Assembly (NCBI GenBank): GCA_964443325.1 | Contig: CAYUCL010000007.1 | Span: 10,188 to 74,187, forward strand | Direction of reading: 5' to 3' | Length of the DNA stretch: 64,000 bases | DNA from: DAOUVR01 sp034430535 | GTDB lineage: Bacteria; Chloroflexota; Dehalococcoidia; E44-bin15 | Shown: positions 17,774-26,297 of the stretch, piece after piece | How the letters are laid out: each line of letters begins with the position of its first letter | How positions within the stretch are numbered: position 1 is the first letter of the stretch | The notes under the pieces: generated by a model | The model's database searches: none | Told to the model about the DNA's origin: nothing | What the model saw: the letters and a program-made list of their open reading frames with translations, nothing else | Translations under genes and position numbers: made by a program

Positions 17774-18220
17774 TCAGAGCTGGTATATCTTGTCCGCAGT
17801 TACTATCGCCTCAGCGGCCTGTGGCAGCTTTATGGGGGTAATAAAGTCTTCTATGTTGGCTGTGTCTTCTATAGTCGTGCCAGCCTTGTCAATTACGTGG
17901 AAGGTACCACATGATACAATGGTCACTCCCAGTTTTTCCTTTTCAAACCGGGCCAACTGCTCCAAATTATCTGGCAGGTCTGATGCAGACAGGCCCTCAA
18001 TTTGGCTGGCAATAAGCTCTTTGACTGAACTCTCGATACTAAGCTTGGCCAGCTTTCCCCGCTTAGTCATCTCAATGCCATAGGGCCCGTAATATAGAGT
18101 CACATTTTCGATCTTGGCTACTTGCCTAGCTAGGAAAGCAACTACATAGGCAGCATAGTGATTGTAAGGCTTATCTTTCCCACTATTAACCACAATCAGT
18201 AGATTGTTGACTTCTGGCAT
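17774..18220 (-). CDS. DsrE-like small protein
   Basis: A 148-residue protein with an alpha/beta pattern like DsrE/DsrF-type sulfur-relay or peroxiredoxin-like proteins. It opens NLLIVVNSGKDKPYNHYAAYVVAFLARQ, then ENVTLYYGPYGIEMTKRGKLAKL. One cysteine is present, in VTIVSCGTFHVID, at the usual position of the DsrE active-site thiol. TAGGAAGGAGCTAG precedes the ATG at 18220. It is monocistronic, on the strand opposite to the redox operon and converging with it. Function unproven: sulfur carrier is an inference from the fold. Confidence 0.55.
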   Translation of the reverse strand: MPEVNNLLIVVNSGKDKPYNHYAAYVVAFLARQVAKIENVTLYYGPYGIEMTKRGKLAKLSIESSVKELIASQIEGLSASDLPDNLEQLARFEKEKLGVTIVSCGTFHVIDKAGTTIEDTANIEDFITPIKLPQAAEAIVTADKIYQL

Positions 18221-18420
18221 TTTTCTAGCTCCTTCCTAAAATGTTCTTCGGCCGGTAGCATCCCCTCCCACCTGCATTGTATTGCAGCGCGTAGCCAACT
18301 TCAATAGCTGTTAAAGCTCACTTTTAGTGCCAAGCCAAGGAATTAAAGCAAGCCGGCGACTACGGCTACAAGTGGCAGAGCCATATAAAGATTGAGAGCA
18401 ACAATCAGCCATACAGTTGA

Positions 18421-18580
18421 GCCGTTAGCTCTCCAAATTTTACCTCAAGTTCCATACCGCGGAGAAATAGTGGCGTGTCCACTCATTTGCCACCTTCCGG
18501 TTAGAACAGAAGACAATCCTTAGATCCGGATGGAGCGCATGAAGCTCGCCGATGGCTCTGGCGCAGAAGCCGGGGGTATA
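18421..18580 (-). pseudogene. Displaced copy of the 3' end of the ERCC4 nuclease gene
   Basis: These 160 bases align without gaps to 20901-21060, the 3' end of the ERCC4 nuclease gene, with about ten differences by eye (roughly 94% identity). The minus strand still reads the nuclease C-terminus (LRIVFCSNRKVANEWTRHY) but then stops early with AACTTGAGGTAA. No upstream part of the gene is present. It lies in the 385-base gap between the DsrE-like and FMN-reductase genes, so it marks a partial duplication or a collapsed larger repeat. Confidence 0.85.
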
Positions 18581-18605
18581 GCAGGAGCAGCCCGCCACAG
18601 GCATC

Positions 18606-19331
18606 CTACACCTGCTTGGCAGCCTCCGCAGGGGCGAGGAACGTGCTGACGGCGTCGAAGTACATGTCGAAGGGCATCATCTCGCGACTGATGGCCTGCA
18701 GAGTTTCTTCCTTAATTGCGCCATCCCTCACAAGCTGACGGCCGGCGTCACGCGCCGCCTCGAAGATATCCTCCACTGGCGCACCCAGATCCTTCATGAC
18801 GCTAAGCGCTCCACCATGAGGCCTGAGCAACGCCCCGGCGTACTCCCTCGATATGTTCTTGCATATGGCTTTCATATGTACGACCATCGGGTCAAAGTTG
18901 TCCATCTCCCAGAATCCGCAGTTGGATACCAGCACCAGCTTGCCTCGCTTGTACTCTTCACGCAAGGGGTGGCGGTAGTGACCATCGCGCAACTCAAGCG
19001 GTCCGTGTATCAGAGGGAGCACACGGTCGATGAGCATCTTCATTGGGCCTGACATGCCATCCAGGTAGAGCGGGGTGGCCAGAACCACGATATCCGCCTG
19101 GCCAATCTTGGGCACCAGCCATTGCATATCATCCTTCTGCCAGCACTTACCCGGAGTCTTGTTCCAGCAGATAAAGGCCCCCTGGCATGGCTTGATGTTG
19201 AGCTTCTTGGTGTAGAAAAGCTCAACCTCGGCTCCCACCTCCTTCATTCCTTCGAGAAAAGGCTCGAGGATCAAGTGCGTATTGCCCTTGTCCATCATAA
19301 TGCTTCCGTTCACCGCGACTACCTTGGTCAT
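18606..19331 (-). CDS. NADPH-dependent FMN reductase / flavodoxin-fold protein
   Basis: A 241-residue flavodoxin-fold reductase. The FMN loop is VAVNGSIMMDKGNTHLILEP. Cysteines in KPCQGAFICWNKTPGKC mirror the cluster of the 8.3 kb protein but with wider spacing. LATPLYLDGMSGPMKMLIDR is the second FMN loop. The C-terminal region (MMPFDMYFDAVSTFLAP) is a helical extension absent from the shorter homologue. GGGGGAACC precedes ATG 19331. The SEC-C mini-gene lies 103 bases upstream on the same strand. Electron donor and acceptor unknown. Confidence 0.8.
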   Translation of the reverse strand: MTKVVAVNGSIMMDKGNTHLILEPFLEGMKEVGAEVELFYTKKLNIKPCQGAFICWNKTPGKCWQKDDMQWLVPKIGQADIVVLATPLYLDGMSGPMKMLIDRVLPLIHGPLELRDGHYRHPLREEYKRGKLVLVSNCGFWEMDNFDPMVVHMKAICKNISREYAGALLRPHGGALSVMKDLGAPVEDIFEAARDAGRQLVRDGAIKEETLQAISREMMPFDMYFDAVSTFLAPAEAAKQV

Positions 19332-19433
19332 GGTTCCCCCTTTCCATACCAGAATTCACATACCATCGTGAAACCACTCTATGTCTCTTCTGAGACGTTA
19401 CTCAAGAGGTGAACTCACCCTCGCCTACCTGCT

Positions 19434-19604
19434 TCAGGTAGGCTGCCTGCATGCGGAGCTGTGGATGCGAGCGAAGTGCTTCTGGTCTGAGTCATGATGA
19501 CAGCGCTTGTATTTCTTCCCACTGCCACACCAGCAAGGTTCATTGCGACCTAGTTGCAGGGCGTATTGAGGAGGACGCTGAGATAGCTTTCTCAGGAAAC
19601 TCAT
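19434..19604 (-). CDS. SEC-C motif mini-protein (56 residues)
   Basis: A short gene on the minus strand. ATG at 19604 has AGGAG five bases upstream, and the frame closes at TGA 19434-19436. The product has a basic N-terminus (MSFLRKLSQRPP) and a complete SEC-C zinc site, GRNEPCWCGSGKKYKRCHH. This is the zinc ribbon found at the C-terminus of SecA; compare GRNDPCPCGSGKKYKHCCG of SecA in this window. Stand-alone SEC-C proteins are known, but the role of this one is not. The final residue of the site is His-His instead of Cys-Cys. It may be co-transcribed with the FMN reductase downstream. Confidence 0.65.
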   Translation of the reverse strand: MSFLRKLSQRPPQYALQLGRNEPCWCGSGKKYKRCHHDSDQKHFARIHSSACRQPT

Positions 19605-19758
19605 CGATGCTCCTATTCCTTACCGCTGTTTTATGTAAATTGAATCGGCAGTTGCTCAGATTCGAAGCAGGTGTCTAGCTCACTGGCCAGAGGATAGCAC
19701 TTCGCTGTCCCATGGTCAAGGATGCGTACTCGTACAAGTGACTAGTGACACCTCCTCC

Positions 19759-19830
19759 TTACTCAACTGCCTTTGCCATCTTCTCTGTGTTTCCGCTTCG
19801 CGAATCATAAACGATCAAAACCTTAGTCAT
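19759..19830 (-). pseudogene. Flavodoxin N-terminal fragment (23 residues)
   Basis: On the minus strand ATG 19830 opens TKVLIVYDSRSGNTEKMAKA and closes at TAA after 23 residues. SRSGNTEKM is the flavodoxin FMN phosphate loop. No downstream flavodoxin sequence follows in a clear frame, so FMN binding is impossible. It is the 5' stub of a former flavodoxin gene, in a gap that also holds the SEC-C gene. Confidence 0.7.
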
Positions 19831-19903
19831 TGGTAACATCATTTCGTCTCTACCCTGGCCATTTGCCTGGGTCACGACGTCATGCTTATGGAATCAGGGC
19901 GGA

Positions 19904-20710
19904 CTATTGGGTGCCGTCAAACACCTGTCGCAGCAGGTCAGATTCCAGTGTGGGGACTTGTTCGGTAAGCGTTGGTATTGAATCGTGGTCGGTGACGGCC
20001 GGGCGCAGTGGGGTGATGGATATCTGGCCGGCATCGACAGCCCATATGTCGGTGCCTTCGTGGATGCCCAGTTCAACCGCCCTTTGCTCGCTCCATGAGT
20101 AGCCATGACGATCGTTTTGCTGGCTGGCCACCAGCCTAACATAGCTCCTTGATGCAGCCTTCGTGATGGCGATGCCCTTGATTAGTTCTTGAGGAATGTT
20201 GGGCACATTAACATTCAGGATAGCTCCGTTCTCCATTGTTCCGCTTGCCATGTTCAGCGCCAGCAACTCAGCGACCTTCGATGCGACATCGAAGCACAAC
20301 TGTGGTGCCTTGCCCTGGATGGCCAGAGACACCGCCATCGAAGGTATCTGACGATAGTAACCCTGCAGTGTAGCCATGACGGTGCCCGAATAGAGGATAT
20401 CGGTGCCCATATTGCCACCGAGGTTGATGCCAGAAACGATGAGGTCAATGTCTCCTTGAGCCAATCGCCACAAACCTAGTATCACGCAGTCGGTAGGGGT
20501 TCCCCCTATGGCATACGCGCGAACCCCCTCGATGGAGGAGGGTACCTCGACGACACTCATATCACTATGCATCGATACCGATGTGCCTGCTCCACTTCGC
20601 TGTGTGTCGGGGGCTACCACCAGCGTTTCCCCTATGCGGTTCATCGCTTCAGCCAGAGCCCATACGCCGGGCGAATCTATGCCGTCATCGTTGGTAACCA
20701 GTATCTTCAC
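19904..20710 (-). CDS. surE: 5'/3'-nucleotidase SurE
   Basis: A 268-residue acid phosphatase that dephosphorylates nucleoside monophosphates. The metal site is the N-terminal ILVTNDDGIDSPG. Further family motifs are RSGAGTSVSMHS and VSGINLGGNMGTDILYSGTV. Length is normal for the family. The GTG at 20710 is supported by GGAGG seven bases upstream. Monocistronic as far as can be seen. Confidence 0.92.
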   Translation of the reverse strand: MKILVTNDDGIDSPGVWALAEAMNRIGETLVVAPDTQRSGAGTSVSMHSDMSVVEVPSSIEGVRAYAIGGTPTDCVILGLWRLAQGDIDLIVSGINLGGNMGTDILYSGTVMATLQGYYRQIPSMAVSLAIQGKAPQLCFDVASKVAELLALNMASGTMENGAILNVNVPNIPQELIKGIAITKAASRSYVRLVASQQNDRHGYSWSEQRAVELGIHEGTDIWAVDAGQISITPLRPAVTDHDSIPTLTEQVPTLESDLLRQVFDGTQ

Positions 20711-20904
20711 CTGAGTTCCTCCACTGAGTCAATATACAATAACCAAGCCATGTTGCTACAAATTATCACACAAAGTACTGTTCTTATCTTAACCTGTCAT
20801 CGCTGGCTGTCAAGGCTACTATGAAGACAAAAACACAATTTCGCGCGGCCAGCCCTATGCTGTAGCACCTCAAAGAGGTTCCCTGAAGCCAGAATGTGAA
20901 GCCG

Positions 20905-21771
20905 TTAGCTTTCCAAGCTTTGCCTCAAGTTCCATACGGCGGAGAAATAGTGGCGTGTCCACTCATTTGCCACCTTCCGGTTAGAACAGAAGACAATCCG
21001 TAGATCCGGATGGAGGGCATGAAGCTCGCCGACGGCTCTGGCGCAGAAGCTGGGGGTGTAATGGTGTACCTTCGCAGCGTTCAAGAAGTCGGCATAGGGG
21101 GCCTCAATCACCAGGGCATTGTTCTGATACGTAGCCAACTCTGCCAGCTTCTCATGTAGCACTGGCATCGTATTAAAGTCAGCGAGAAGGTTGTCCAGGG
21201 TCTTTCGCTCTACAAGGGCGATAATATTGTCTCCATCCATCAGTGCGTAATCACCAATCGGAAGAGGAGCTCGTTCGGTGATAACCTTGGGAAAACGCCA
21301 CGGATAGCGCTCGTTGCTGTCAATGTGGACGGTAAACGTGGTGCGGCTGGGATAGGCAACAAGCTTATAGGCAGGTCGGTGCTGCGTCATTGATCTCTGT
21401 GTCAGCCAGAATATCTGCTCGTGGCTTTCCTTAGGTCGGCTCTTGTAAGGCTTGGTCAAGAAGAGGAAATCGCACCGCTTGTACCGCTTGCGGTTCAGCA
21501 CGACTGATAGCCGCCGCCCACGCTCATGAAACGCAACGATGTCAACCCTCTCCAGTTCCTCGATTATCTCATTTGTGTCTGGAGGTTCTTCTTCACGTAG
21601 ACAGAATATCCTCTTACCTACTGCCGGCCAGCGATCCTGGGCACGCAGGATAAGCCATGGTTCATCCCCCTTCACAATTTGCAGACGGTAAGGGAAACGG
21701 TCACTGGCACACCGCTGTAGAATCCATGTTCCCTGCATCATTCTCCCAATTATGAGTATACCGCAGAACAT
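20905..21771 (-). CDS. ERCC4-domain nuclease
   Basis: A nuclease of up to 288 residues. The C-terminal half is an ERCC4/XPF-type domain: VHIDSNERYP, PLPIGDYALM and the catalytic ERKTLDNLLADF, followed by ALVIEAPYADFL. The N-terminal 120 residues are basic and unassigned. The domain cleaves branched DNA in XPF relatives; the bacterial substrate is unknown. ATG 21771 is the longest start, but GGGAG lies just ahead of ATG 21741/21738, which is more probable. No helicase or helix-hairpin-helix is fused. A copy of its last 160 bases lies at 18421-18580. Confidence 0.75.
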   Translation of the reverse strand: MFCGILIIGRMMQGTWILQRCASDRFPYRLQIVKGDEPWLILRAQDRWPAVGKRIFCLREEEPPDTNEIIEELERVDIVAFHERGRRLSVVLNRKRYKRCDFLFLTKPYKSRPKESHEQIFWLTQRSMTQHRPAYKLVAYPSRTTFTVHIDSNERYPWRFPKVITERAPLPIGDYALMDGDNIIALVERKTLDNLLADFNTMPVLHEKLAELATYQNNALVIEAPYADFLNAAKVHHYTPSFCARAVGELHALHPDLRIVFCSNRKVANEWTRHYFSAVWNLRQSLES

Positions 21772-21849
21772 ACCGAATATTGAAGCAAAGGTCCCTTTGA
21801 GCTAAGCAGGGTTAACCATTATGGATTCATACGTTTAGTCCATAACGAA

Positions 21850-21994
21850 CACCTTAATCCGTGGATTCTACTTGAGGACTGAGGGAGTCCTCTCCCTCAG
21901 CTCTCGCGAAGGAATCCTTCACAGAAGGACCTTCACGCCTCAGAAAAAACCAACTAATAGACGAGTCTTTTGAATCTGGACTCAAGGATTAAGG
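21850..21994 (+). repeat. Structured multi-hairpin repeat, copy 2
   Basis: A 145-bp relative of 9864-9999 in the same orientation. The outer stem is perfect here (CCTTAATCC with GGATTAAGG) and continues with GATTC/GAATC. The first inner hairpin, CTGAGGGAG-TCCT-CTCCCTCAG, is identical to copy 1. The second is expanded by an insertion (AATCCTTCACAGAAGGACC) that keeps its pairing ability. It occupies the gap between the ERCC4 gene and the truncated cyclophilin-like gene. No reading frame is shared with copy 1. Confidence 0.8.
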
Positions 21995-22202
21995 GAACAA
22001 CTAATCGAATCATGCCGCAATAATTCGTCCACCGTTTATTTATTACAATGGCTACCCCCTTTGGCATTGATGCTTGTGCCACCGTCACTGTAGTTGTGTA
22101 TCGAGCTTTCATGATTGTATAATTGCATGCGCGCTGCTATCCCCTAGAAGGGATACGGCACGTTCTGAGGGTGTTTTGTGGAACCATAGGAAACTCCCTC
22201 AC

Positions 22203-22391
22203 ATGGTCGGAATAATTCGTATCGCAGCAAGTGATATTCAGGTTATCGCTGAGCTCAATGATACCATGACTGCTGAAGCAATCCTGCAGGCCCCGCCAAT
22301 TAAGGCTCGTGCTAATCTCTGGGAAGAGGAGATATGCTTTCCCATTCCAGCTAGCCTGGAGCCGGACGAAGGGCAGGAAGTGGTGAAATAG
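22203..22391 (+). pseudogene. Truncated cyclophilin-like (TM1367-type) protein
   Basis: The 62 residues from ATG 22203 match the first half of the small cyclophilin-like family of about 120 residues: GIIRIAASDIQVIAELNDT, AEAILQAPPIKARANLWEEE and ICFPIPASLEPDEGQEVV. The second half, normally containing the glycine- and proline-rich barrel strands, is missing. The frame closes at TAG 22389-22391, exactly one base before the GTG of the FkbM gene. The ribosome site is weak. It was probably cut by the rearrangement that brought in the downstream gene. Confidence 0.65.
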
Positions 22392-23237
22392 GTGATTTCG
22401 GCTATTGTCCACAGGTTTGCGCTACAGCGCCAGATGCTTAGATATCTTCGGTTGTTTAAGCCGCCAACCCCCAAACCTCTAGACACACTAATCTACGTTA
22501 TCATCTGCACTTTGACTGGAATTTTAGCGCCGCCCGTCTCGGTTCTGAGAAAGAGGACGTTAAGGCAATCTGTCTCTATCATTTCCACCAGTCTCATGCC
22601 AAAAGACCTCCTGATAGAGTTTATGGGTGTTAGGTTCTATGCCAGGAAAGGGAAAGCGGACATATTGCTACTCAACAGCCTCAGTAGTGCTAGAATGTGG
22701 GATTATTTCACGCCAAAAGAAGGGGATGTAGTCGTAGACATCGGGGCGCATGTTGGCAAATACGCTTTGGTTGCCGCCAAGCGCGTCGGTAAAGAGGGGA
22801 AAGTGATAGCCATAGAGGCACACCCTGAGAATTTCAAAGCACTACTAAACAACATACGCCTTAACGATTTTCAGAATGTAATCGCCCTAAATGCCGCCGC
22901 ATTCAGCGAAAACGGTAAGACGTTGAGATTATTCGGTCAATGGGATACTGCGTATTCCCTGAAATCATGGGATGCAAAGCATACCAAAGTAGAGACGAGA
23001 ACGACGGACTCGATCCTGAGACAATACGATATAGGAAGTGCGGACTGGGTGAAGATAGATGTTGAGGGCGCAGAGACAGATGTTTTGATTGGGATGAAAG
23101 ATACTATCGCGAACAGCCCACACTTGAAAATGTTGGTTGAAGTAAATAGAAGGAATGAACATGAGATAGACCAGATTCTGAGTGGATTTGGGAAGAAGTG
23201 CATTAAAAGACCTGACATATTTTATTGGAAAGATTAA
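22392..23237 (+). CDS. FkbM-family SAM-dependent methyltransferase
   Basis: A 281-residue methyltransferase. The SAM-binding motif is VVVDIGAHVGKYALVAAKRVG, with motif II KVIAIEAHPENFKALLNNI. VKIDVEGAETDVLIGM is the FkbM signature. These enzymes usually O-methylate sugars or polyketides in surface glycans. GTG 22392 directly abuts the truncated cyclophilin gene, and AGGAAGTGG lies about a dozen bases upstream. The first 70 residues (LRYLRLFKPPTPKPLDT) are a basic extension whose start is not certain. It is more AT-rich than the core genes. No glycosyltransferase is adjacent, so the acceptor is unknown. Confidence 0.8.
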   Translation: MISAIVHRFALQRQMLRYLRLFKPPTPKPLDTLIYVIICTLTGILAPPVSVLRKRTLRQSVSIISTSLMPKDLLIEFMGVRFYARKGKADILLLNSLSSARMWDYFTPKEGDVVVDIGAHVGKYALVAAKRVGKEGKVIAIEAHPENFKALLNNIRLNDFQNVIALNAAAFSENGKTLRLFGQWDTAYSLKSWDAKHTKVETRTTDSILRQYDIGSADWVKIDVEGAETDVLIGMKDTIANSPHLKMLVEVNRRNEHEIDQILSGFGKKCIKRPDIFYWKD

Positions 23238-23365
23238 ACACGAAATTGCGTAAATAGGCCAAGTCAAATGCAGAGGCACTTGTTGATTTTGCCCCCAGAG
23301 TTCGATTATACTCCCTTTAATCGATTTATTACGGATGATTCCTTCGCAAAGAGAAGAGGTAATAC

Positions 23366-24610
23366 GTGAACAATAGAGTAGTTGTAACTGGCATGGGGGT
23401 GATAAGCCCCTTAGGACTAGATGCCAAATCCCTATGGCAGGCATTGGTTTCTGGAAAATCCGGGGTGGATTACATCACCTCCTTTGACCCCGCACCGTTA
23501 GCAACGAAAATCGCCGCCGAGGTCAAAGATTTCGATCCCGCCCAATATATAGACCGCAAGGAACTGCGACGGATGGACCGTTTTACACAGTTCGCTGTAG
23601 CGGCGAGTTTGCAAGCGGTGGAGGAAGCTCAGTTAAAAATCAATGCCACAAATCATAACGATATCGGAGTAATCATCGGGGCAGGGTATGGCGGACTGAG
23701 CACCTTGTTGAGCCAATATGACATACTCAAGGAGAAGGGTCCCGACAGGATCAGCCCTTTTCTTGTTCCCATGATGATCGCAGATACGGCTTGTGGGATG
23801 GTCTCTATCACGCTTGGGGCAAAGGGCCCTAACTATTGTATCACCTCTGCCTGTGCCAGTGGCTCCGATGCCATTGGCGATTCCTTTGAGATCATCAGGC
23901 GCGGCGACGCCCAAGCAATGATAGCCGGAGGGACTGAAGCACAGATAATCCCCCTCACCGTTGCTGCCTTCAATGCAGCACGAGCCATCTCCACCAGAAA
24001 CGATGAACCACAAAAGGCTTCTCGGCCATTTGATGCTGAGAGAGATGGATTTATCATGGGAGAAGGCTGTGTGGTTCTTGTCCTGGAGAGCCTTTCCTTT
24101 GCCACAAAACGGGGCGCTCCTATTCTAGCTGAGGTTGTGAGCTATGGCGCCACAGCGGATGCTTTCCACGTCACCCAGCCGTCGGAGGAGGGTGAAGGCG
24201 GTGCGCGGGCAATGGCCATGGCCTTGAGGAAGGCAGGACTGGAGCCTGGAGAGATTGACTATATCAATGCTCATGGCACTTCAACCCAGCTAAACGATAA
24301 GAATGAAACCATGGCGATAAAGTCCATCTTCGGAGAGCAAGCCTACCGAATCCCCATCAGCTCCACAAAATCGATGACGGGGCATCTCCTGGGTGCTGCG
24401 GGAGCCATTGAAGCGGCAATATGCGTCATGACCATCCAGAATGGGGTCATACCACCAACGATAAACCTCACCTGCCCCGACCCAGACTGTGACCTCGATT
24501 ATGTGCCCAATGTGGCTCGTCAAGCAAAGGTTGATACGGTCCTCTCTAATGCCTTTGGCTTTGGTGGGCACAACTCCACCCTCATAATCCGAAGGTATAA
24601 CGAGGCATGA
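23366..24610 (+). CDS. fabF: Beta-ketoacyl-ACP synthase II
   Basis: The condensing enzyme of fatty-acid elongation, 414 residues, full length. The catalytic Cys is in SACASGSDAIG, and the two His are in NAHGTSTQLND and MTGHLLGAAGA. RVVVTGMGVISPLG is the typical N-terminus. GAGAAGAGG precedes GTG 23366. recJ follows four bases after the stop, so they share a transcript. No other fab gene is in the window. Confidence 0.95.
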   Translation: MNNRVVVTGMGVISPLGLDAKSLWQALVSGKSGVDYITSFDPAPLATKIAAEVKDFDPAQYIDRKELRRMDRFTQFAVAASLQAVEEAQLKINATNHNDIGVIIGAGYGGLSTLLSQYDILKEKGPDRISPFLVPMMIADTACGMVSITLGAKGPNYCITSACASGSDAIGDSFEIIRRGDAQAMIAGGTEAQIIPLTVAAFNAARAISTRNDEPQKASRPFDAERDGFIMGEGCVVLVLESLSFATKRGAPILAEVVSYGATADAFHVTQPSEEGEGGARAMAMALRKAGLEPGEIDYINAHGTSTQLNDKNETMAIKSIFGEQAYRIPISSTKSMTGHLLGAAGAIEAAICVMTIQNGVIPPTINLTCPDPDCDLDYVPNVARQAKVDTVLSNAFGFGGHNSTLIIRRYNEA

Positions 24611-24614
24611 TAGA

Positions 24615-26297
24615 TTGAATCATAGCCGTTGGCAGATGCCACCCCACTTACAAGCGGAGCAAATTGCTGGAACAGGCCTTCCCCCATTGATGGCTCAACT
24701 CCTTTACAATCGTGGCATTACCGACCCGACTCAGATTAGTTCCTTCCTTGCCGCAGATGAGAACCTTTTAAACGACCCGTTCCTCCTCCCCGACATGGAG
24801 AAAGCGGTGGCCAGAATCCACGCTGCTTTGCTATCCGAAGAGATCATTGCCATATATGGGGATTTCGATGCCGATGGCATGACCGCCACTGCTGTCCTTA
24901 CTGAGGGACTCTCCTCTCTTGGTGGAAAGGCTATCCCATACATACCTCACCGTATTGAAGAGGGCTATGGCCTCAACAATGCTGCTCTCGAGAAGTTGCG
25001 CAAACAAGGGGTTAGTCTGGTGATAACGGTGGATTGCGGCATAAGTAACGCTCCCGAGGTAGAAACAGCGCAGAATATGGGGCTTGACATATTGATCACC
25101 GACCATCACACCGTTCCTCGCCAAATGCCACAAGCCATCGCCGTAGTCGATCCCAAGAGAGCCGATTCCCGCTATCCCTTCCCCAGGCTCGCCGGAGTGG
25201 GTGTTGCATTCAAACTACTCCAGGCGCTTTTCAGCTCTTTGGGCAATAACGGAAATATGGAGAAATTCCTAGACTTGGTTGCTTTGGGAACAGTGGCTGA
25301 CATGGAACCCCTCCGCGGCGAAAACCGTTATTTGGTAAAGCATGGCCTCGATGTGTTGCAAAACACTAACCGGCCGGGCCTGAGAGAGCTGGCTAAGTGT
25401 GCCGGCGTTCCTCTGTCAGCCGTTGGCACAGAGACCATCTCGTGGGTTTTAGGGCCTCGACTTAACGCTGCGGGTAGGCTGGAACATGCTATTGTTGGCT
25501 ACGATATTCTGGTGACCGACTCTGTTGAAGAAGCCCAAAGGCTTGCCAGTGTTTTGGAGAGAAGGAATGAGCAACGACATAAGCTAACCGAAATAGCTCT
25601 CGTAAAGGCGCGGGGAAAGCTAATTGCCAAAGGCACCGATTCCCCTATTCTTATGCTTAGCGACGAGGACTTCCCTAGTGGGGTTTTAGGGGTGATCGCC
25701 GGCAGGTTGGCAGAGGAGTTTTACCGCCCTGTGGTCGTTCTTGAGGAGGGTAAAGAGTGGAGCAAAGGAAGCGCCCGTAGCATCCCTGAGTTCGACATCA
25801 TAGCTGCCCTGACCGATTGTAGCAACCTCCTATCTCGCTTTGGTGGGCATCCAATGGCAGCGGGTTGCACCGTAGCCACAGATACCTTGGAGCAGCTTCA
25901 CGAATGCCTGCTTGGCATTGCGGCAAATCAGCTTTCGTCTCTAGACCTCCGCCCAATGATTGCTATCGATGCCGAGATTCCTCTTTCTTCACTCAACGGC
26001 AAAACGTTCAAGATGATGCAAAAGCTAGCCCCATTCGGATGTGATAATCCCTATCCTACATTCATCAGTCGGGGTATTAGAGTAATAAAGCACCGTGGTG
26101 TGGGCGCCGACGGAAAACACCTTAAGCTTAAATTGAAAGACGGCGATACAACCTGGGATGGCATCGCCTTCAGGCTGGGTAACCTTTCCGATGAGATCAC
26201 ACCTCAATTGGATATCGTCTATAACTTAGCCGTTGACCAGTGGGGCGGTGGGGACATGCTTCAACTCCACATCTTGGACTTCGCCCCGGCTGCCTAG
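24615..26297 (+). CDS. recJ: Single-stranded-DNA exonuclease RecJ
   Basis: A 5'-3' ssDNA exonuclease for recombination and repair, 560 residues. DHH-domain metal motifs are IYGDFDADGMTATAVL, TVDCGISN and TDHHTVP. The DHHA1 domain has SRFGGHPMAAGCT, and a C-terminal OB-like domain follows. TTG 24615 gives the normal RecJ N-terminus (LPPLMAQLLYNRGI); no ATG fits. It is translationally close to fabF. Its 3' end overlaps the convergent lgt gene by four bases. Confidence 0.95.
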   Translation: MNHSRWQMPPHLQAEQIAGTGLPPLMAQLLYNRGITDPTQISSFLAADENLLNDPFLLPDMEKAVARIHAALLSEEIIAIYGDFDADGMTATAVLTEGLSSLGGKAIPYIPHRIEEGYGLNNAALEKLRKQGVSLVITVDCGISNAPEVETAQNMGLDILITDHHTVPRQMPQAIAVVDPKRADSRYPFPRLAGVGVAFKLLQALFSSLGNNGNMEKFLDLVALGTVADMEPLRGENRYLVKHGLDVLQNTNRPGLRELAKCAGVPLSAVGTETISWVLGPRLNAAGRLEHAIVGYDILVTDSVEEAQRLASVLERRNEQRHKLTEIALVKARGKLIAKGTDSPILMLSDEDFPSGVLGVIAGRLAEEFYRPVVVLEEGKEWSKGSARSIPEFDIIAALTDCSNLLSRFGGHPMAAGCTVATDTLEQLHECLLGIAANQLSSLDLRPMIAIDAEIPLSSLNGKTFKMMQKLAPFGCDNPYPTFISRGIRVIKHRGVGADGKHLKLKLKDGDTTWDGIAFRLGNLSDEITPQLDIVYNLAVDQWGGGDMLQLHILDFAPAA

